Shown: positions 8,303 through 17,602, counted from the stretch's first letter. The stretch is DNA of 64,000 nucleotides from Heterorhizobium halophytocola (GCF_017873095.1 NZ_JAGGJU010000017.1:19915-83914), one strand, 5' to 3'. The notes: generated by a model from the letters alone, not told the origin. Translations and numbers: made by a program.

Positions 8303-9607
8303 ATGCGGCAAAGACTTGAGCTTGCTATGGTGGTGATCTGCCTGATCGGCCTGACCGGCGTCAAGCTCCCGCGCAAGGGTCCTCTGCCCGCCCCGCGGCC
8401 GGATATCACCGAGACCGCAAGGCCGCAGGATCAGACGCCATCCGCCCCCGAACCCGCCGATGACACCGACAAACGGGCTGAGACGCCTGAGAGCGGATCG
8501 AAGGGCGAGAAGGACGCCGGGCCTGCGGAGCTGCCGGCCGACATTCCCCCACCGGTAGCAAAGCCGCAAACGCTGGCGAATGACGCCGGGCCAGCGAATA
8601 GCGAGGTCGAGGATGCGGTAAGCACGAATGCGTCGGAACCCGTCCGGCAGAGGGCTGCGCGGGCAGATGCCGAACACAAGGCCTGGTGCAAGGCCCGCTA
8701 CAAATCCTATGACGAGAAGACCGACAGCTACCGCTCCTTCAGCGGCCGCGTCCGCCCCTGTCTTTCGCCGGCGCCCGAGCCGCCGCCCCCGACACCCGAC
8801 AGCTCCACAAGCGACAACCCTGATGCTGCCAAGGACGATGCTGCGGAGGCCACCTCTGGCAAGGTCGAGGACCGCAAATCGGACGAAGCGGCTGCAAAGG
8901 CAGTGCAGGACGATAGCGCCACCGACAATGACGGCAAGGCGAGTTCCGACGACGCCAAAAAAGCGGATGGCGAAAAGACCGGGGACGACAAAAGCGACAC
9001 GGAAAAGCCGGCGCCCCCTCCACCGCCGCCACCGATCGAGGACGAGAACCTCGCGGCCTACGGCGCCTGCATCGTCGAACTGAAGAAGCTCGGCGCCGAA
9101 TTTGCCGAGGAACCGCGCATCGACGGCGGCAATGGCTGCGGCATCGACAAGCCGATCAAGCTCTCCAGGGTGCTGCCCGGCATTTCCGTGTCGCCGGCGG
9201 CCACGGTGCGCTGCGAGACCGCGCTGGAGCTTGCCCGCATGACCCGCGATTTCGTCATTCCGGCCGCCAAGGTCGGTCTGTCCGGCAAGCCGAAACTCAC
9301 CTCGATCAACCAGGCCTCCAGCTATGTCTGCCGCAACCGCGACAGCCTTGCCGATGCCAAGATGTCCGAACACGCCAAGGGCAATGCGATCGACATCGCC
9401 TCCCTGAGTTTCGGCAAGACCACCGTGCCGATGCGGATCATCGAACCGAAGGAAAGCACGATCGAGGCGAGCTTCCAGCGCGCCATCGACAAGATCGCCT
9501 GCCTGTTCTTCTCCACCGTGCTGGCGCCGGGAGCCGACGTCTACCACAAGGACCACATGCATCTCGACGTCATCCACCGCTCGAGCGGCTACCGCATCTG
9601 CCAGTGA
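8303..9607 (+). CDS. Extensin-like C-terminal domain secreted protein
   Basis: Envelope protein of unknown function. The 434 residues begin with a short hydrophobic segment (about 5-22) that could be a signal anchor. A long low-complexity region rich in Pro, Ala, Asp and Lys follows (about 30-240), with a polyproline run PAPPPPPPPPIEDE. The folded C-terminal domain (about 245-434) matches the extensin-like C family: CGIDKPIKLSRV, SYVCRNRD, SEHAKGNAIDIASL and YHKDHMHLDV. The His/Asp pattern resembles D-Ala-D-Ala carboxypeptidase/endolysin-type zinc sites, so a peptidoglycan role is possible. The start at 8303 has GAGGAA upstream. The nearest hydrolase lies outside the operon. Confidence 0.88.
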   Translation: MRQRLELAMVVICLIGLTGVKLPRKGPLPAPRPDITETARPQDQTPSAPEPADDTDKRAETPESGSKGEKDAGPAELPADIPPPVAKPQTLANDAGPANSEVEDAVSTNASEPVRQRAARADAEHKAWCKARYKSYDEKTDSYRSFSGRVRPCLSPAPEPPPPTPDSSTSDNPDAAKDDAAEATSGKVEDRKSDEAAAKAVQDDSATDNDGKASSDDAKKADGEKTGDDKSDTEKPAPPPPPPPIEDENLAAYGACIVELKKLGAEFAEEPRIDGGNGCGIDKPIKLSRVLPGISVSPAATVRCETALELARMTRDFVIPAAKVGLSGKPKLTSINQASSYVCRNRDSLADAKMSEHAKGNAIDIASLSFGKTTVPMRIIEPKESTIEASFQRAIDKIACLFFSTVLAPGADVYHKDHMHLDVIHRSSGYRICQ

Positions 9608-9850
9608 GGGAATGCCCTCAACCGCCGACGGTGTATCCTCTCGTCGCCGGCGGCCCGGCAATCTGCCGGCGGAAAGCCGCCCCTTGGCCTTCGGACATCT
9701 CCAGCAGAAGGCACTAGAAAAGGGAGCGCGACGGACTCCGGGCGTGACGGCTCACGGATCCGCCGGGCGTTTCCGCCAGGCGTGCGGCTTGATCAGCAAA
9801 AGCCGCTATCGCGCCGCCGGCCGGGCAGACAGCGAACCGGCACGTAATGC

Positions 9851-11521
9851 CTAGAACAGCCCCTCGACCATGCCCTCGGCATTGATCGCGATGCGCTCGG
9901 CGGCGGGGGTGCGCGGCAGGCCCGGCATGGTCATGATGTCGCCGGTGATCGCCACCACGAAGCCCGCGCCCGCCGAGAGACGCACCTCGCGCACATGCAC
10001 GACATGCCCCTCCGGCGCGCCGAGCGCCGACGGATCCGTCGAAAACGAATACTGGGTCTTGGCCATGCAGACCGGAAGCTTTCCGTAGCCGGCCGCTTCG
10101 AACATCGCCAGCTGGTCTGTGGCCGCCCGGTCGAAGGTGACGGTGCCGGCCCGGTAGATTTCGCGCGCGACCGTCTTCACCTTCTCGACCAGCGACATCT
10201 CCTCCGGATAAAGCGGCTTGAAGTCGGCCGTACCGCCATCGGCAAGCTCGGCCACCTTGCGCGCCAGATCCTCGATGCCGGCCGAACCGTTTGCCCAGTG
10301 CCGGCAAAGGACAGCCTCGACGCCCTCGGCCTCGGCCGCCGCCTTGACCACGGCAATCTCGGCATCGGTATCGCTGACGAAATGGTTGATCGCGACGATC
10401 ACCGGCACGCCGAACTTCTTCACGTTTTCGATATGCCGGCGCAGATTGACCGAGCCCCGTTCGACGGCCCCGACATTCTCGGTCCCGAGCGCGGTCTTGG
10501 CCACGCCGCCATTCATCTTCAGCGCCCGCACGGTGGCGACGATCACGGTCGCTGCCGGGCGCAGTCCGGCCTCGCGGCACTTGATGTCGAAGAATTTCTC
10601 CGCCCCGAGATCGGCCCCGAACCCGGCTTCCGTCACCACGTAATCGGCAAGCTTCAGCGCCGTGCGCGTCGCGATCACCGAATTGCAGCCATGCGCGATA
10701 TTGGCAAACGGGCCGCCATGGACAAAGGCCGGATTGTTTTCCAGAGTCTGCACCAGGTTCGGCTGCATCGCCTGCTTCAACAGCACCGCCATGGCGCCGT
10801 CGGCCTTCAGGTCGCGGGCAAAGACGGGGCTCTTGTCGGTACGGTAGCCGATGATGATCGCGCCCAGCCGCTGTTCCAGGTCGTCGAGATCCTGGGCCAG
10901 ACAGAGGATTGCCATCACCTCCGACGCCACCGTGATGTCGAAGCCGGTCTCGCGCGGATAGCCGTTGGCCGGGCCGCCCAGTGACGAGACGATGTCGCGC
11001 AGCGCCCGGTCGTTCATGTCGAGCACGCGCCGCCAGGTCACCCGGCGACTGTCGATGCCGAGCGCATTGCCCCAGTGGATATGATTGTCGATCATCGCCG
11101 ACAGCAGATTGTGGGCGCTGGTGATCGCGTGGAAGTCGCCGGTGAAGTGAAGGTTGATATCCTCCATCGGGATGACCTGCGCATAGCCGCCGCCGGCCGC
11201 CCCGCCCTTGACCCCGAAACAGGGACCGAGCGAGGGTTCGCGCACGCAGATCGCCGCCTTGCGGCCGATCCGGTTCAGCCCGTCGCCGAGCCCGACGGTC
11301 GTCGTCGTCTTGCCCTCGCCGGCCGGCGTCGGGTTGATCGCCGTCACCAGAATGAGCTTGCCGTCCGGCCTGTCCCTCAGCGAGCGGATGAAGGCATCGC
11401 TGACCTTGGCCTTGTCGTGGCCGAACGGGACGAGCGCGTCTGCCGGGATCTCAAGTCTCGCGCCGATCTCGAAGATGGGCCGGGCGGTCGCCGCGCGGGC
11501 GATCTCGATATCCGATGTCAT
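9851..11521 (-). CDS. fhs: Formate--tetrahydrofolate ligase
   Basis: ATP-dependent ligation of formate to tetrahydrofolate, giving 10-formyl-THF for purine and fMet synthesis. The protein is 556 residues from the ATG at 11521, the normal family length. It has the nucleotide-binding loop TPAGEGKTTTTVGLGDGL, FGVKGGAAGGGYAQVIPMEDI, and near the C-terminus GDIMTMPGLPRTPAAERI. An in-frame ATG 31 codons upstream is rejected because the extra residues are Arg/Pro-rich and unlike the family. It is transcribed alone; folD and purU are not adjacent. Some alphaproteobacteria use Fhs to recycle formate from methyl-group or photorespiration-like metabolism, but nothing here shows that. Confidence 0.97.
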   Translation of the reverse strand: MTSDIEIARAATARPIFEIGARLEIPADALVPFGHDKAKVSDAFIRSLRDRPDGKLILVTAINPTPAGEGKTTTTVGLGDGLNRIGRKAAICVREPSLGPCFGVKGGAAGGGYAQVIPMEDINLHFTGDFHAITSAHNLLSAMIDNHIHWGNALGIDSRRVTWRRVLDMNDRALRDIVSSLGGPANGYPRETGFDITVASEVMAILCLAQDLDDLEQRLGAIIIGYRTDKSPVFARDLKADGAMAVLLKQAMQPNLVQTLENNPAFVHGGPFANIAHGCNSVIATRTALKLADYVVTEAGFGADLGAEKFFDIKCREAGLRPAATVIVATVRALKMNGGVAKTALGTENVGAVERGSVNLRRHIENVKKFGVPVIVAINHFVSDTDAEIAVVKAAAEAEGVEAVLCRHWANGSAGIEDLARKVAELADGGTADFKPLYPEEMSLVEKVKTVAREIYRAGTVTFDRAATDQLAMFEAAGYGKLPVCMAKTQYSFSTDPSALGAPEGHVVHVREVRLSAGAGFVVAITGDIMTMPGLPRTPAAERIAINAEGMVEGLF

Positions 11522-11876
11522 GCTTGTCCTTTCGAAGCGGCACGGGAGGTAGACGGCTGCGGATGCAGGGCCGGCCGGGCTACGGCTGTCAAAGCGATTG
11601 CAAAAACGCCGCAATCAGACAAGACTATTGCCTCGCAGCGGCGTTCGAATTGGCAAATTACCCTTGGAAAACCGGTGAGCATCGACTCCGGGGCTTGGGG
11701 GTTGCGCGCATTCGCCCTCTTGCCTGACAGCCGCCAGGCGCGATAAATTCGCTTACCCCAATGAACCAAAGGTCACCTTTGGGGAACCAAACGTCAAGAA
11801 AGTGCTGGCATTCGGAACGTGATGCTATAACTGTGCCAGTTAACATACCTCATTTTGTCAAGTTTCGAAAAAACGG
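11522..11876. other. Divergent promoter region between fhs and the LuxR-type gene
   Basis: No gene is seen in these 355 bp. The AT-richer half near 11750-11870 probably carries the promoter of the downstream regulator. The notable element is the inverted repeat listed separately at 11766-11782. CGCAGCGGCG at 11635-11644 and GCCGCAATCAG at 11609-11619 show weak complementarity, with no clear terminator. Confidence 0.6.
11766..11782. promoter_or_regulatory. 17-bp inverted repeat CCAAAGGT-C-ACCTTTGG upstream of the LuxR-type gene
   Basis: Perfect 8-bp half-sites around one central base, 94 bp before the regulator's ATG. Lux-type operators are dyads of 18-20 bp, so this could be an autoregulatory site, or serve another dimeric regulator of fhs. 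A partial half-site (GGAACCAAACG) follows at 11783. Confidence 0.45.
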
Positions 11877-12599
11877 ATGAACATTGACGACCATCAGGCG
11901 CTGCTGCGGCCCGAGATAGAGGCGTCTCGCAATCGCCCGGAATTCATGGAAGCGATGAAAGGCGTTCTCGCCGATCATGGCCTCGACCATGTGACCATTT
12001 TCGTCTGCCCCGACGAAAACGACGTGCTTCTGGCGCCGCTGGTGCAGGAGAGCACGCTTCCCGTCCAGTTCGTCCGCGAATTCGACCGCAACCATTATGT
12101 GCGGATCTGCCCGGTCCTGCCGCGCGTCAACGATTCGATCATGCCCTATATGTGGCACCTCGATCACCGCGAACCGCATCTGGTCTATGATTGCGCTGAC
12201 GAGATGAAGGATCTGCTGCGGCGCTATTCGCTGATCATCGGCGCGCTGGTACCGCTAACCTCGGTGGACGGCACCCGTTTCATCATCCGCTATGACGGTG
12301 ACCGACCGCCGCTCGATCCGACCGAATTCAGCCGGATGATCCTGGCTTCCATCCATCTGTTCGACCGGTTCGACCAGATCCGCCGCACCGAAGCCTCGGC
12401 GCCGACCAGCCTGTCGACCCGTGAACTCGAAGTCGTCCGCTGGACGGCCCAGGGCAAGACCTCCGTCGAGATCGGCCAGATCCTTTCGCTCTCCGACCAT
12501 ACCGTCAACGCCTACATGACCAATGCCATGCGCAAGCTCGACAGCGTCAACCGCACGCAATTGGTGGCAAAGGCCATCCGGATGAAGCTTATTAACTGA
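11877..12599 (+). CDS. Orphan LuxR-type transcriptional regulator
   Basis: A 240-residue DNA-binding regulator. The C-terminal 60 residues are a LuxR helix-turn-helix: LSTRELEVVRWTAQGKTSVEIG, then LSLSDHTVNAYMTNAMRKL and VNRTQLVAKAIRMKLI. The N-terminal 170 residues have the size and position of an autoinducer-binding domain, but I could not confirm the six conserved acyl-homoserine-lactone residues. It may be a ligandless or plant-signal-responsive solo regulator, like several in rhizobia. No luxI-type synthase is nearby. A PAS-domain gene follows 53 bp downstream in the same direction and may share its transcript. Only a weak ribosome-binding site is visible. Confidence 0.82.
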   Translation: MNIDDHQALLRPEIEASRNRPEFMEAMKGVLADHGLDHVTIFVCPDENDVLLAPLVQESTLPVQFVREFDRNHYVRICPVLPRVNDSIMPYMWHLDHREPHLVYDCADEMKDLLRRYSLIIGALVPLTSVDGTRFIIRYDGDRPPLDPTEFSRMILASIHLFDRFDQIRRTEASAPTSLSTRELEVVRWTAQGKTSVEIGQILSLSDHTVNAYMTNAMRKLDSVNRTQLVAKAIRMKLIN

Positions 12600-12652
12600 C
12601 TGTTATCTATGTTCAGCTTAGTTAGATGTCGCTGAACAAGGAGACTGTCCGC

Positions 12653-13111
12653 GTGCCATTGCGCTTCGATCACATCGCCGAACGCGCTTTCGATGACCCG
12701 AAGGCGGTCGGGCTGAGCCCGCAGGAAGCGATCGAACTGATGTCGGCCTTTCGCCGCTGCGGCTATTTCCGCGTCGATCTGGAAACCGGCCTTTGCTACG
12801 GCACACCCGATCTCTTCGACATCTTCGGCATCGAAGAGCCGACGGGCACGATCAATCTCAAGCAGGTGGGCGAGCGGATCCATCCCGACGACCTGCCGAT
12901 GGTGCTGCAGAGTTTCGAGCGCACCAGCCTACACGGCGGGGTATTCCACAGCATCTACCGGGTGAAATGGCATACCGGCAAGGATTACGGCTATGTCCGC
13001 ACCTGCGGCAGGTTCCGCCCGACGGCGGATGGATCGGGAGAGATCGTCGGCACCACCTACGAATTCTTCGAGCACCTGCGCACGGCCGCCTTTCTGACGC
13101 CAGGCGACTGA
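12653..13111 (+). CDS. Single PAS-domain protein
   Basis: A 152-residue soluble protein consisting of one PAS fold of the PAS_3 type. LMSAFRRCGYFRVDLETGLCYGTPDLFDIFGI opens the fold, in the order expected for PAS. It is followed by GERIHPDDLPMVLQSFER and the closing strands of VKWHTGKDYGYVRTCGRF and GEIVGTTYEFF. No output domain is attached, so it must act by partner binding. I prefer the GTG at 12653 because AAGGAG stands nine bases before it; an ATG nine codons upstream (12626) lacks a ribosome-binding site. The position directly after the LuxR-type gene suggests the two work together; the ligand is unknown. Confidence 0.8.
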   Translation: MPLRFDHIAERAFDDPKAVGLSPQEAIELMSAFRRCGYFRVDLETGLCYGTPDLFDIFGIEEPTGTINLKQVGERIHPDDLPMVLQSFERTSLHGGVFHSIYRVKWHTGKDYGYVRTCGRFRPTADGSGEIVGTTYEFFEHLRTAAFLTPGD

Positions 13112-13175
13112 GGCATCCCGACAACGGGGCTTGGCAACCGACGGCCGCGAGGCGCCGGGCGCCTGCATCCGCCCG

Positions 13176-14285
13176 TCAGCGGTCGAGCACGTTTTTGAGG
13201 TCGACCAGGTTGGAGCGCACCCGCAGCACGTAAAAGCCCATGGTCGCCAGATGGGTCGGCATCAGCCAGCCATCCTCCGCACCGTTCGAGATGATCGCCG
13301 GCTGCACCCGAAGCGCGCCCTTCAGCTGGTTGTCCATCTGGTCCCAGACCGTGCCGAGCTTGCGCTGGTCGACGACGTCGCGGAAATCGGCGCGCGCGGC
13401 CGTCAGGATGGCGTATTGAGCGTAGAGCTGGCCGTAGGAAAACCAGAACCGGTCGTCGGCCCGGGTGTCGAACCAGCCGGAATTGAATTCTTCCGACCGC
13501 CGCCGCAGGATGTCCGAGGTATTGCCGAGATCGCTTCCCAGCCGGTCCAGCAGCTGGATCAGGTTGTCGGCGCGCGCGTCGAACACCGACTTGCAGGTTT
13601 CCAGATCGGAGTTGAACTTGCGCCAGCTGTTGATCGAGGCGCGGTAATAGCTCGGCGTCGGCGTCTTGAAGCCGAACGGGTCGAGGCCGAAATACCAGGT
13701 ACCCTCATCGAACTGCATGTTGCCGCGCGCGTCCTGCAGGTCCGAATTGATCCCCGAGGTGCCGCGCACGCGTCCCAGATTGTCGGCCGCCTCATTGCTG
13801 ACCCGCCGCACGACCTGCATCACGCCGCGCTGGAACGAAGCCTTGTTGTCGAAGAATGGCGTATGGTCCCAGTCGACGCCGAAAAAGCCGAGCTTGTAGA
13901 GCAGCGTCGAGGAAATCCAGGCGTTCTGGTTGACCGTCATGTCCGTCAGGTCGGCGGCAACGGTGACGATCGCCGAATTCTGGCAGGTGTTCGCGGCACC
14001 GGGCACCGCCTCCCCGGCCGCGACCGGCCGCGCGGCGAAATCATATTTGGCGACCATATTGGTGTCGAAACCGTACCACACCTGGGTGCGCCAGAAGAAC
14101 CAGCCATAGCAGACGACCAGCAGCAGCAGGAGCAGGATGATCGGCGCGCGAATGATCCAGCTGCGATCGCGATACCAGCCATGGGCGGCCATGAAAGGCC
14201 AGGCTATCCACGCGACCAGCAGCCCGAGGCCCCGTCCGATTGCGGCAAAGACACGCTGGAAAAACGCGGTGATCGGATCGAGCAT
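13176..14285 (-). CDS. DUF2333 family membrane-anchored protein
   Basis: Conserved alphaproteobacterial protein of unknown function. The 369 residues start with an amphipathic N-terminus and a strongly hydrophobic helix (about 47-66), and the rest is probably periplasmic. Family-like motifs include VWYGFDTNMVAKYDF, WISSTLLYKLGFFGVDWDHTPFFDNKASFQRG and GTWYFGLDPFG, each read in parts. The ATG at 14285 is preceded by GAGAGGACC; a longer in-frame start is rejected as Arg-rich. It is followed on the same strand direction by no close gene; the prohibitin-like gene lies about 190 bp upstream and may be in the same transcript. Confidence 0.88.
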   Translation of the reverse strand: MLDPITAFFQRVFAAIGRGLGLLVAWIAWPFMAAHGWYRDRSWIIRAPIILLLLLLVVCYGWFFWRTQVWYGFDTNMVAKYDFAARPVAAGEAVPGAANTCQNSAIVTVAADLTDMTVNQNAWISSTLLYKLGFFGVDWDHTPFFDNKASFQRGVMQVVRRVSNEAADNLGRVRGTSGINSDLQDARGNMQFDEGTWYFGLDPFGFKTPTPSYYRASINSWRKFNSDLETCKSVFDARADNLIQLLDRLGSDLGNTSDILRRRSEEFNSGWFDTRADDRFWFSYGQLYAQYAILTAARADFRDVVDQRKLGTVWDQMDNQLKGALRVQPAIISNGAEDGWLMPTHLATMGFYVLRVRSNLVDLKNVLDR

Positions 14286-14478
14286 TGCAGGTCCTCTCCT
14301 GTTCGCAAACGGGCGGTCGACGGCCATCCCGCATTGCACATAGGTCGCCCCGCGCGGCAATGCAACTCACAGCCCTTGCCCCGCCGGCCGGTCCCTGCCC
14401 CTGCCGCCCGGAAAAGGCGCAAGAAAAGCCCTACGCGACGATCGCCGCGCAGGGCTCGAACCCTGCTGGACGACCGGC

Positions 14479-15390
14479 CTACTTCACGCCGATGAAGGGC
14501 AAGGTCGCCGCGGGCACCATGGTCTGCGGCAGCTTGCCGTCCCACCGCTCGGCAGCCGTCAGGTTGATCAGCGAGGGATTGTCGCGCAATGCGGCCCCCT
14601 TGGCGCGGATCGCGTCGGCCTCCGCATCGCCGGCAAGCCGGGTCGCCGCCGCATTGGCTTCGGCCTCGGCCCGCACCGCGTCGGCATTGGCGTTGGCCTT
14701 GGTCACGGTGATCTCGGCCTGCACCTTTTCGCGCTCGGCGTTCTGCCGAAGCTTCTGCACCTCGACCTCGGCCAGCATGCGGTTTTCGATCGACTGCTCA
14801 TAGGCATCCGAGAAATCGATATTCTCGATCTGCACGCTTTCGATCAGCACCGGCCCGCCGATCGCATTGCGGATCGCGTCGGACACCTGCGCATTGAGCT
14901 TGCTGCGCTCCTGAATGGCCGTGACCGCATTGAACTGGCCGAACACGTTCTTCGTCTGCTCGAACACCCGGCGGTCGATCAAGCGGTCAACGAGCCCCTG
15001 CTCCGAGCCGTATTCGGCATAGATCTGTTCCACCTTGTCCGACGGCAGACGGTAGTTCACCGACAGTCGGATCGTTGCCGGCTGCTGGTCGCGCGAATAG
15101 GACTGCACATCATCGTAGATCTGCGCGCGGCTCTGCACGCTGATCTTCACCACCTTGTCGAGCAGCGGGATCTTGAAGCCGAGGCCGGGCTGGGCGGTAC
15201 CGACCACGGCGCCGGTACGCAGGATGACGCCGCGTTCCCCCTGGTCCACCGTGTAGAAGGACGCGGTCAGCACAATCAGCACGATAAGGCCCGCGGCAAG
15301 CATCAGCACGACGGCGGCAAACGACCGGTTGACGCGCCCGCCCGAGGGTGGCCGGGCATCCTTGTTGCGCACCTGTTCGATGGTGGTCAT
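14479..15390 (-). CDS. Prohibitin/SPFH-family membrane protein
   Basis: Membrane scaffold protein resembling bacterial prohibitin. The 303 residues have an N-terminal hydrophobic helix (about 25-47) and then an SPFH domain starting YTVDQGERGVILRTGAVVGTAQPGLGFKIPLLDKV. A coiled-coil tail is rich in Ala/Glu (EVEVQKLRQNAEREKVQAEI and the following repeats). Such proteins often pair with FtsH or with HflK/HflC-like partners, but none is adjacent. The start at 15390 has GGAGAGGA 6-13 bases upstream and excludes a 61-residue Arg/Pro-rich extension. The function here is inferred from family alone. Confidence 0.9.
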   Translation of the reverse strand: MTTIEQVRNKDARPPSGGRVNRSFAAVVLMLAAGLIVLIVLTASFYTVDQGERGVILRTGAVVGTAQPGLGFKIPLLDKVVKISVQSRAQIYDDVQSYSRDQQPATIRLSVNYRLPSDKVEQIYAEYGSEQGLVDRLIDRRVFEQTKNVFGQFNAVTAIQERSKLNAQVSDAIRNAIGGPVLIESVQIENIDFSDAYEQSIENRMLAEVEVQKLRQNAEREKVQAEITVTKANANADAVRAEAEANAAATRLAGDAEADAIRAKGAALRDNPSLINLTAAERWDGKLPQTMVPAATLPFIGVK

Positions 15391-15660
15391 GATATTCCTC
15401 TCCGGATTGGGGTTTTCGGCGTGACCGGGACGTCCCCGCCCGATGACACCGGTTGAAATTCTGATCGGCAAACCGCCTTGCGGCCTGCGCCGTCGGCAAC
15501 GGACCGTCGACGGCATCAAGCGCCGGGGCCACGCTCTGGACGAACAGCGCCGGGCACCGTACAGGTAGCCCACTGCCTATCCCGCCATATCCCGCCATAT
15601 ATTGAAAAAACGTTTCCCGAACGAGACTTGTCGACCGCCTTCGGGGCGAAGCCTTCGCAG

Positions 15661-16650
15661 TCAGGCGCGCGGCTTGCGACGCATCCGGCTGTCGGCCAGC
15701 AGGTCGGCAAAGGCAGCCTCGATCGCCTCCTGGCGCCGGTCGATATCGGGCAGCGGCTGCGCCCTCTGGCGGGCCGCGTCATCCGGGGCCGAGAGGCCGC
15801 GCTGCAAAAGTGCGCGCCGCCGCCCGTCGAGTGTCAGCTTGTTGATCAGCACATTGCCGTCGGACACCGCCTGCGCCAGGATCTCGGCCAAGGCGCCGCT
15901 GACCTCTGCGGCGCGGCGCAACAGGTCGCCGACCGCCTCATCGTCGGCCGGCAGCCGCTCCAGCGCCTTTTCGGCCATCAGCATGATGCCCTGCCCGGCG
16001 CTGCCGGGCGCGGTCATGCCCAGTTCGCAGGCCGCCTGCTGCGCCTCGACGGCGGCTGCCGTCTCCTCGCGTTCGGCTGCTGCCCGTTCGGCCTCTTCGC
16101 GCGCATCCTCCAACGCCAGCGGCGATGCAGCACCGGCCACAGCCCTCTCGCGCCCCCGGCGGATGGCAACCAGCGCCGCCAGGGCCGCCTCGTTGCGATC
16201 AAGGGCCGTCCGGCAGGCCATGCGCCAGTCGGACAATTCGGGCTCGAGCCTGGCCGCGGCGGCCTCCACGGGCACGAGGCGGGCCGACAATTCCTGCGGA
16301 TGCTGCCGCAGGTCGCGCTGCTGGCGGGCCTGGCGCCGGGCAAAGATCGCCGTCAGCCGCTCCCTGAGCGTCAGCGACCGCATCCTTTCCCGCATCACGT
16401 CGGTTGCCTGCATCTGCGCCTCGAAACGCTGGATCAGGCCGGCGGCAGAAACCACCAGTCCGGACCGGGCCTCCGTCATCTCCGCGATCTGCACCTCGGC
16501 GGTCTCGATGGCCGCCGGATCCAGCGCCACGCCATCGCCGGCAGCCACCCCCTCGACCACCACGAGGACGGCATCGATAGTGGCGACGAGCGCCCGCTTG
16601 CGGTCGCAAAAGGCCTCGATCTCCTGATCGAAGGACGGAGCAGCGGACAT
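15661..16650 (-). CDS. Hypothetical Ala/Glu-rich coiled-coil protein
   Basis: I do not recognise this gene. The 329-residue protein is almost entirely helical, very rich in Ala, Arg and Glu, with no signal peptide and no membrane segment. Heptad-like stretches at about 60-130 and 160-200 (for example EDAREEAERAAAEREETAAA) suggest a dimeric coiled coil. The C-terminus is basic (DSRMRRKPRA). The ATG at 16650 has GAGGAGAAAGG upstream. It lies between cytochrome c and the prohibitin-like gene, on the same strand. A structural or secretion-chaperone role is possible, but nothing specific supports one. Confidence 0.7.
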   Translation of the reverse strand: MSAAPSFDQEIEAFCDRKRALVATIDAVLVVVEGVAAGDGVALDPAAIETAEVQIAEMTEARSGLVVSAAGLIQRFEAQMQATDVMRERMRSLTLRERLTAIFARRQARQQRDLRQHPQELSARLVPVEAAAARLEPELSDWRMACRTALDRNEAALAALVAIRRGRERAVAGAASPLALEDAREEAERAAAEREETAAAVEAQQAACELGMTAPGSAGQGIMLMAEKALERLPADDEAVGDLLRRAAEVSGALAEILAQAVSDGNVLINKLTLDGRRRALLQRGLSAPDDAARQRAQPLPDIDRRQEAIEAAFADLLADSRMRRKPRA

Positions 16651-16898
16651 GACGTGGCCTTTCTCCTCGTCACCCCGAAACGAGCGACGATGCCTGCATA
16701 ATTTCAGGTCTGCACGCGGGCCCGGGCAGTCCGGAAGACAGCCGGCCAGACCGCTTTGCGCATCCAGAAAGATATGCACCGTGGCGCAGGTGGCTGCAAG
16801 CGGCAGGCCGGGCGAAATCGCGCAAGGCGGATGCCGCCCGCCCGACCTCTATCAGGCCGGCATCCCCTTTTGTTGGCGCAATATCGGCTGAAAACGGA

Positions 16899-17285
16899 TT
16901 ATTTGCCGGCCGCGGACGGGTCCTTCAGATAGGCGATCACGTTGTCGATCTCGTCGGGTTTCTTCAGGCCGGCAAAGGCCATCTTGGTGCCGGGCACCAG
17001 CTCCTTCGGCTTGGGCAGATAGGCGGCCAGCTCTTCTTCGGTCCAGGTCTTGCCCTCGCCGAATGCGGCCATGGCCTTGGAATAGCTGTAGCCGTCGACG
17101 CTTGCCACCGGGCGACCGACAACGCCCATCAGCGTTGGGCCGACCTTGTTCTTCGGCTCGGTCGCCGTATGGCAGGCCATGCACTTCTTGAACACCTTGG
17201 CTCCGGCGACGGGATCGCCGTCGGCATGGGCAAGCCCGGCGGGCAGCGCAAGCGCGGCCACGAGAAAAAGACAGTGAAATTTCAT
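16899..17285 (-). CDS. Class I cytochrome c (c2-like)
   Basis: Soluble periplasmic electron carrier. The 128 residues include a cleavable signal peptide (MKFHCLFLVAALALPAGLAHA). After it come the haem-binding motif CMACH at about 35-39 with preceding GAKVFKK, GPTLMGVVGRP, and the sixth-ligand methionine in VPGTKMAFAG. This layout is typical of cytochrome c2/c550 of alphaproteobacteria, which link the bc1 complex to oxidases or denitrification enzymes. A perfect FNR/FixK box lies about 147 bp upstream of the start, suggesting induction at low oxygen. Its redox partner is not in the window. Confidence 0.94.
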   Translation of the reverse strand: MKFHCLFLVAALALPAGLAHADGDPVAGAKVFKKCMACHTATEPKNKVGPTLMGVVGRPVASVDGYSYSKAMAAFGEGKTWTEEELAAYLPKPKELVPGTKMAFAGLKKPDEIDNVIAYLKDPSAAGK

Positions 17286-17602
17286 GGATCTTCCTTTCCC
17301 AGGTGTCTTTTCGTCCGACCGTCTGGGCCGGACATTGCAAGGGGCCGTCTGGAGGTGACGGCCCCCGTCTGCAGCCGCCGTCTGCCGGCTGGCATCGCGA
17401 CGGTCTGTAGGACTCTACTCTTTCCCCTGCCTTGATCGTAATCAACCGATCCAAAAGGCTGAACCGGCCGGTTGCGTGTGTGCAGCGCCGCAATTCGCGT
17501 CGCAAAACGAGCCGGTAAAGCGCCGCAATTACGCCTGTACGGGTTGAAAAACGGGTTTATAGATGGGACTAGGGAACAGTTAATAACAAAGGGAGCCCTT
17601 TT
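17286..17602. other. Divergent promoter region between cytochrome c and choX
   Basis: There is no gene in these 317 bp. GGGGCCGTC and GACGGCCCC at 17341-17365 form a perfect 9-bp hairpin in the cytochrome c leader. The FNR/FixK box at 17432-17445 and a choX-proximal AT-rich stretch around 17545-17595 are the other visible elements. GGGAGCC precedes the choX start. Confidence 0.65.
17432..17445. promoter_or_regulatory. Perfect FNR/FixK box TTGAT-CGTA-ATCAA
   Basis: The 14-bp sequence matches the consensus TTGAT-N4-ATCAA without mismatch. It lies 146 bp upstream of the cytochrome c ATG and 157 bp upstream of choX, so either or both could be the target. Cytochrome c is the more natural FixK/FnrN target in rhizobia. 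Confidence 0.8.

Noticed and set aside
12626..12652. ATG start for the PAS gene
   Set aside because: No Shine-Dalgarno; AAGGAG points to the GTG at 12653.
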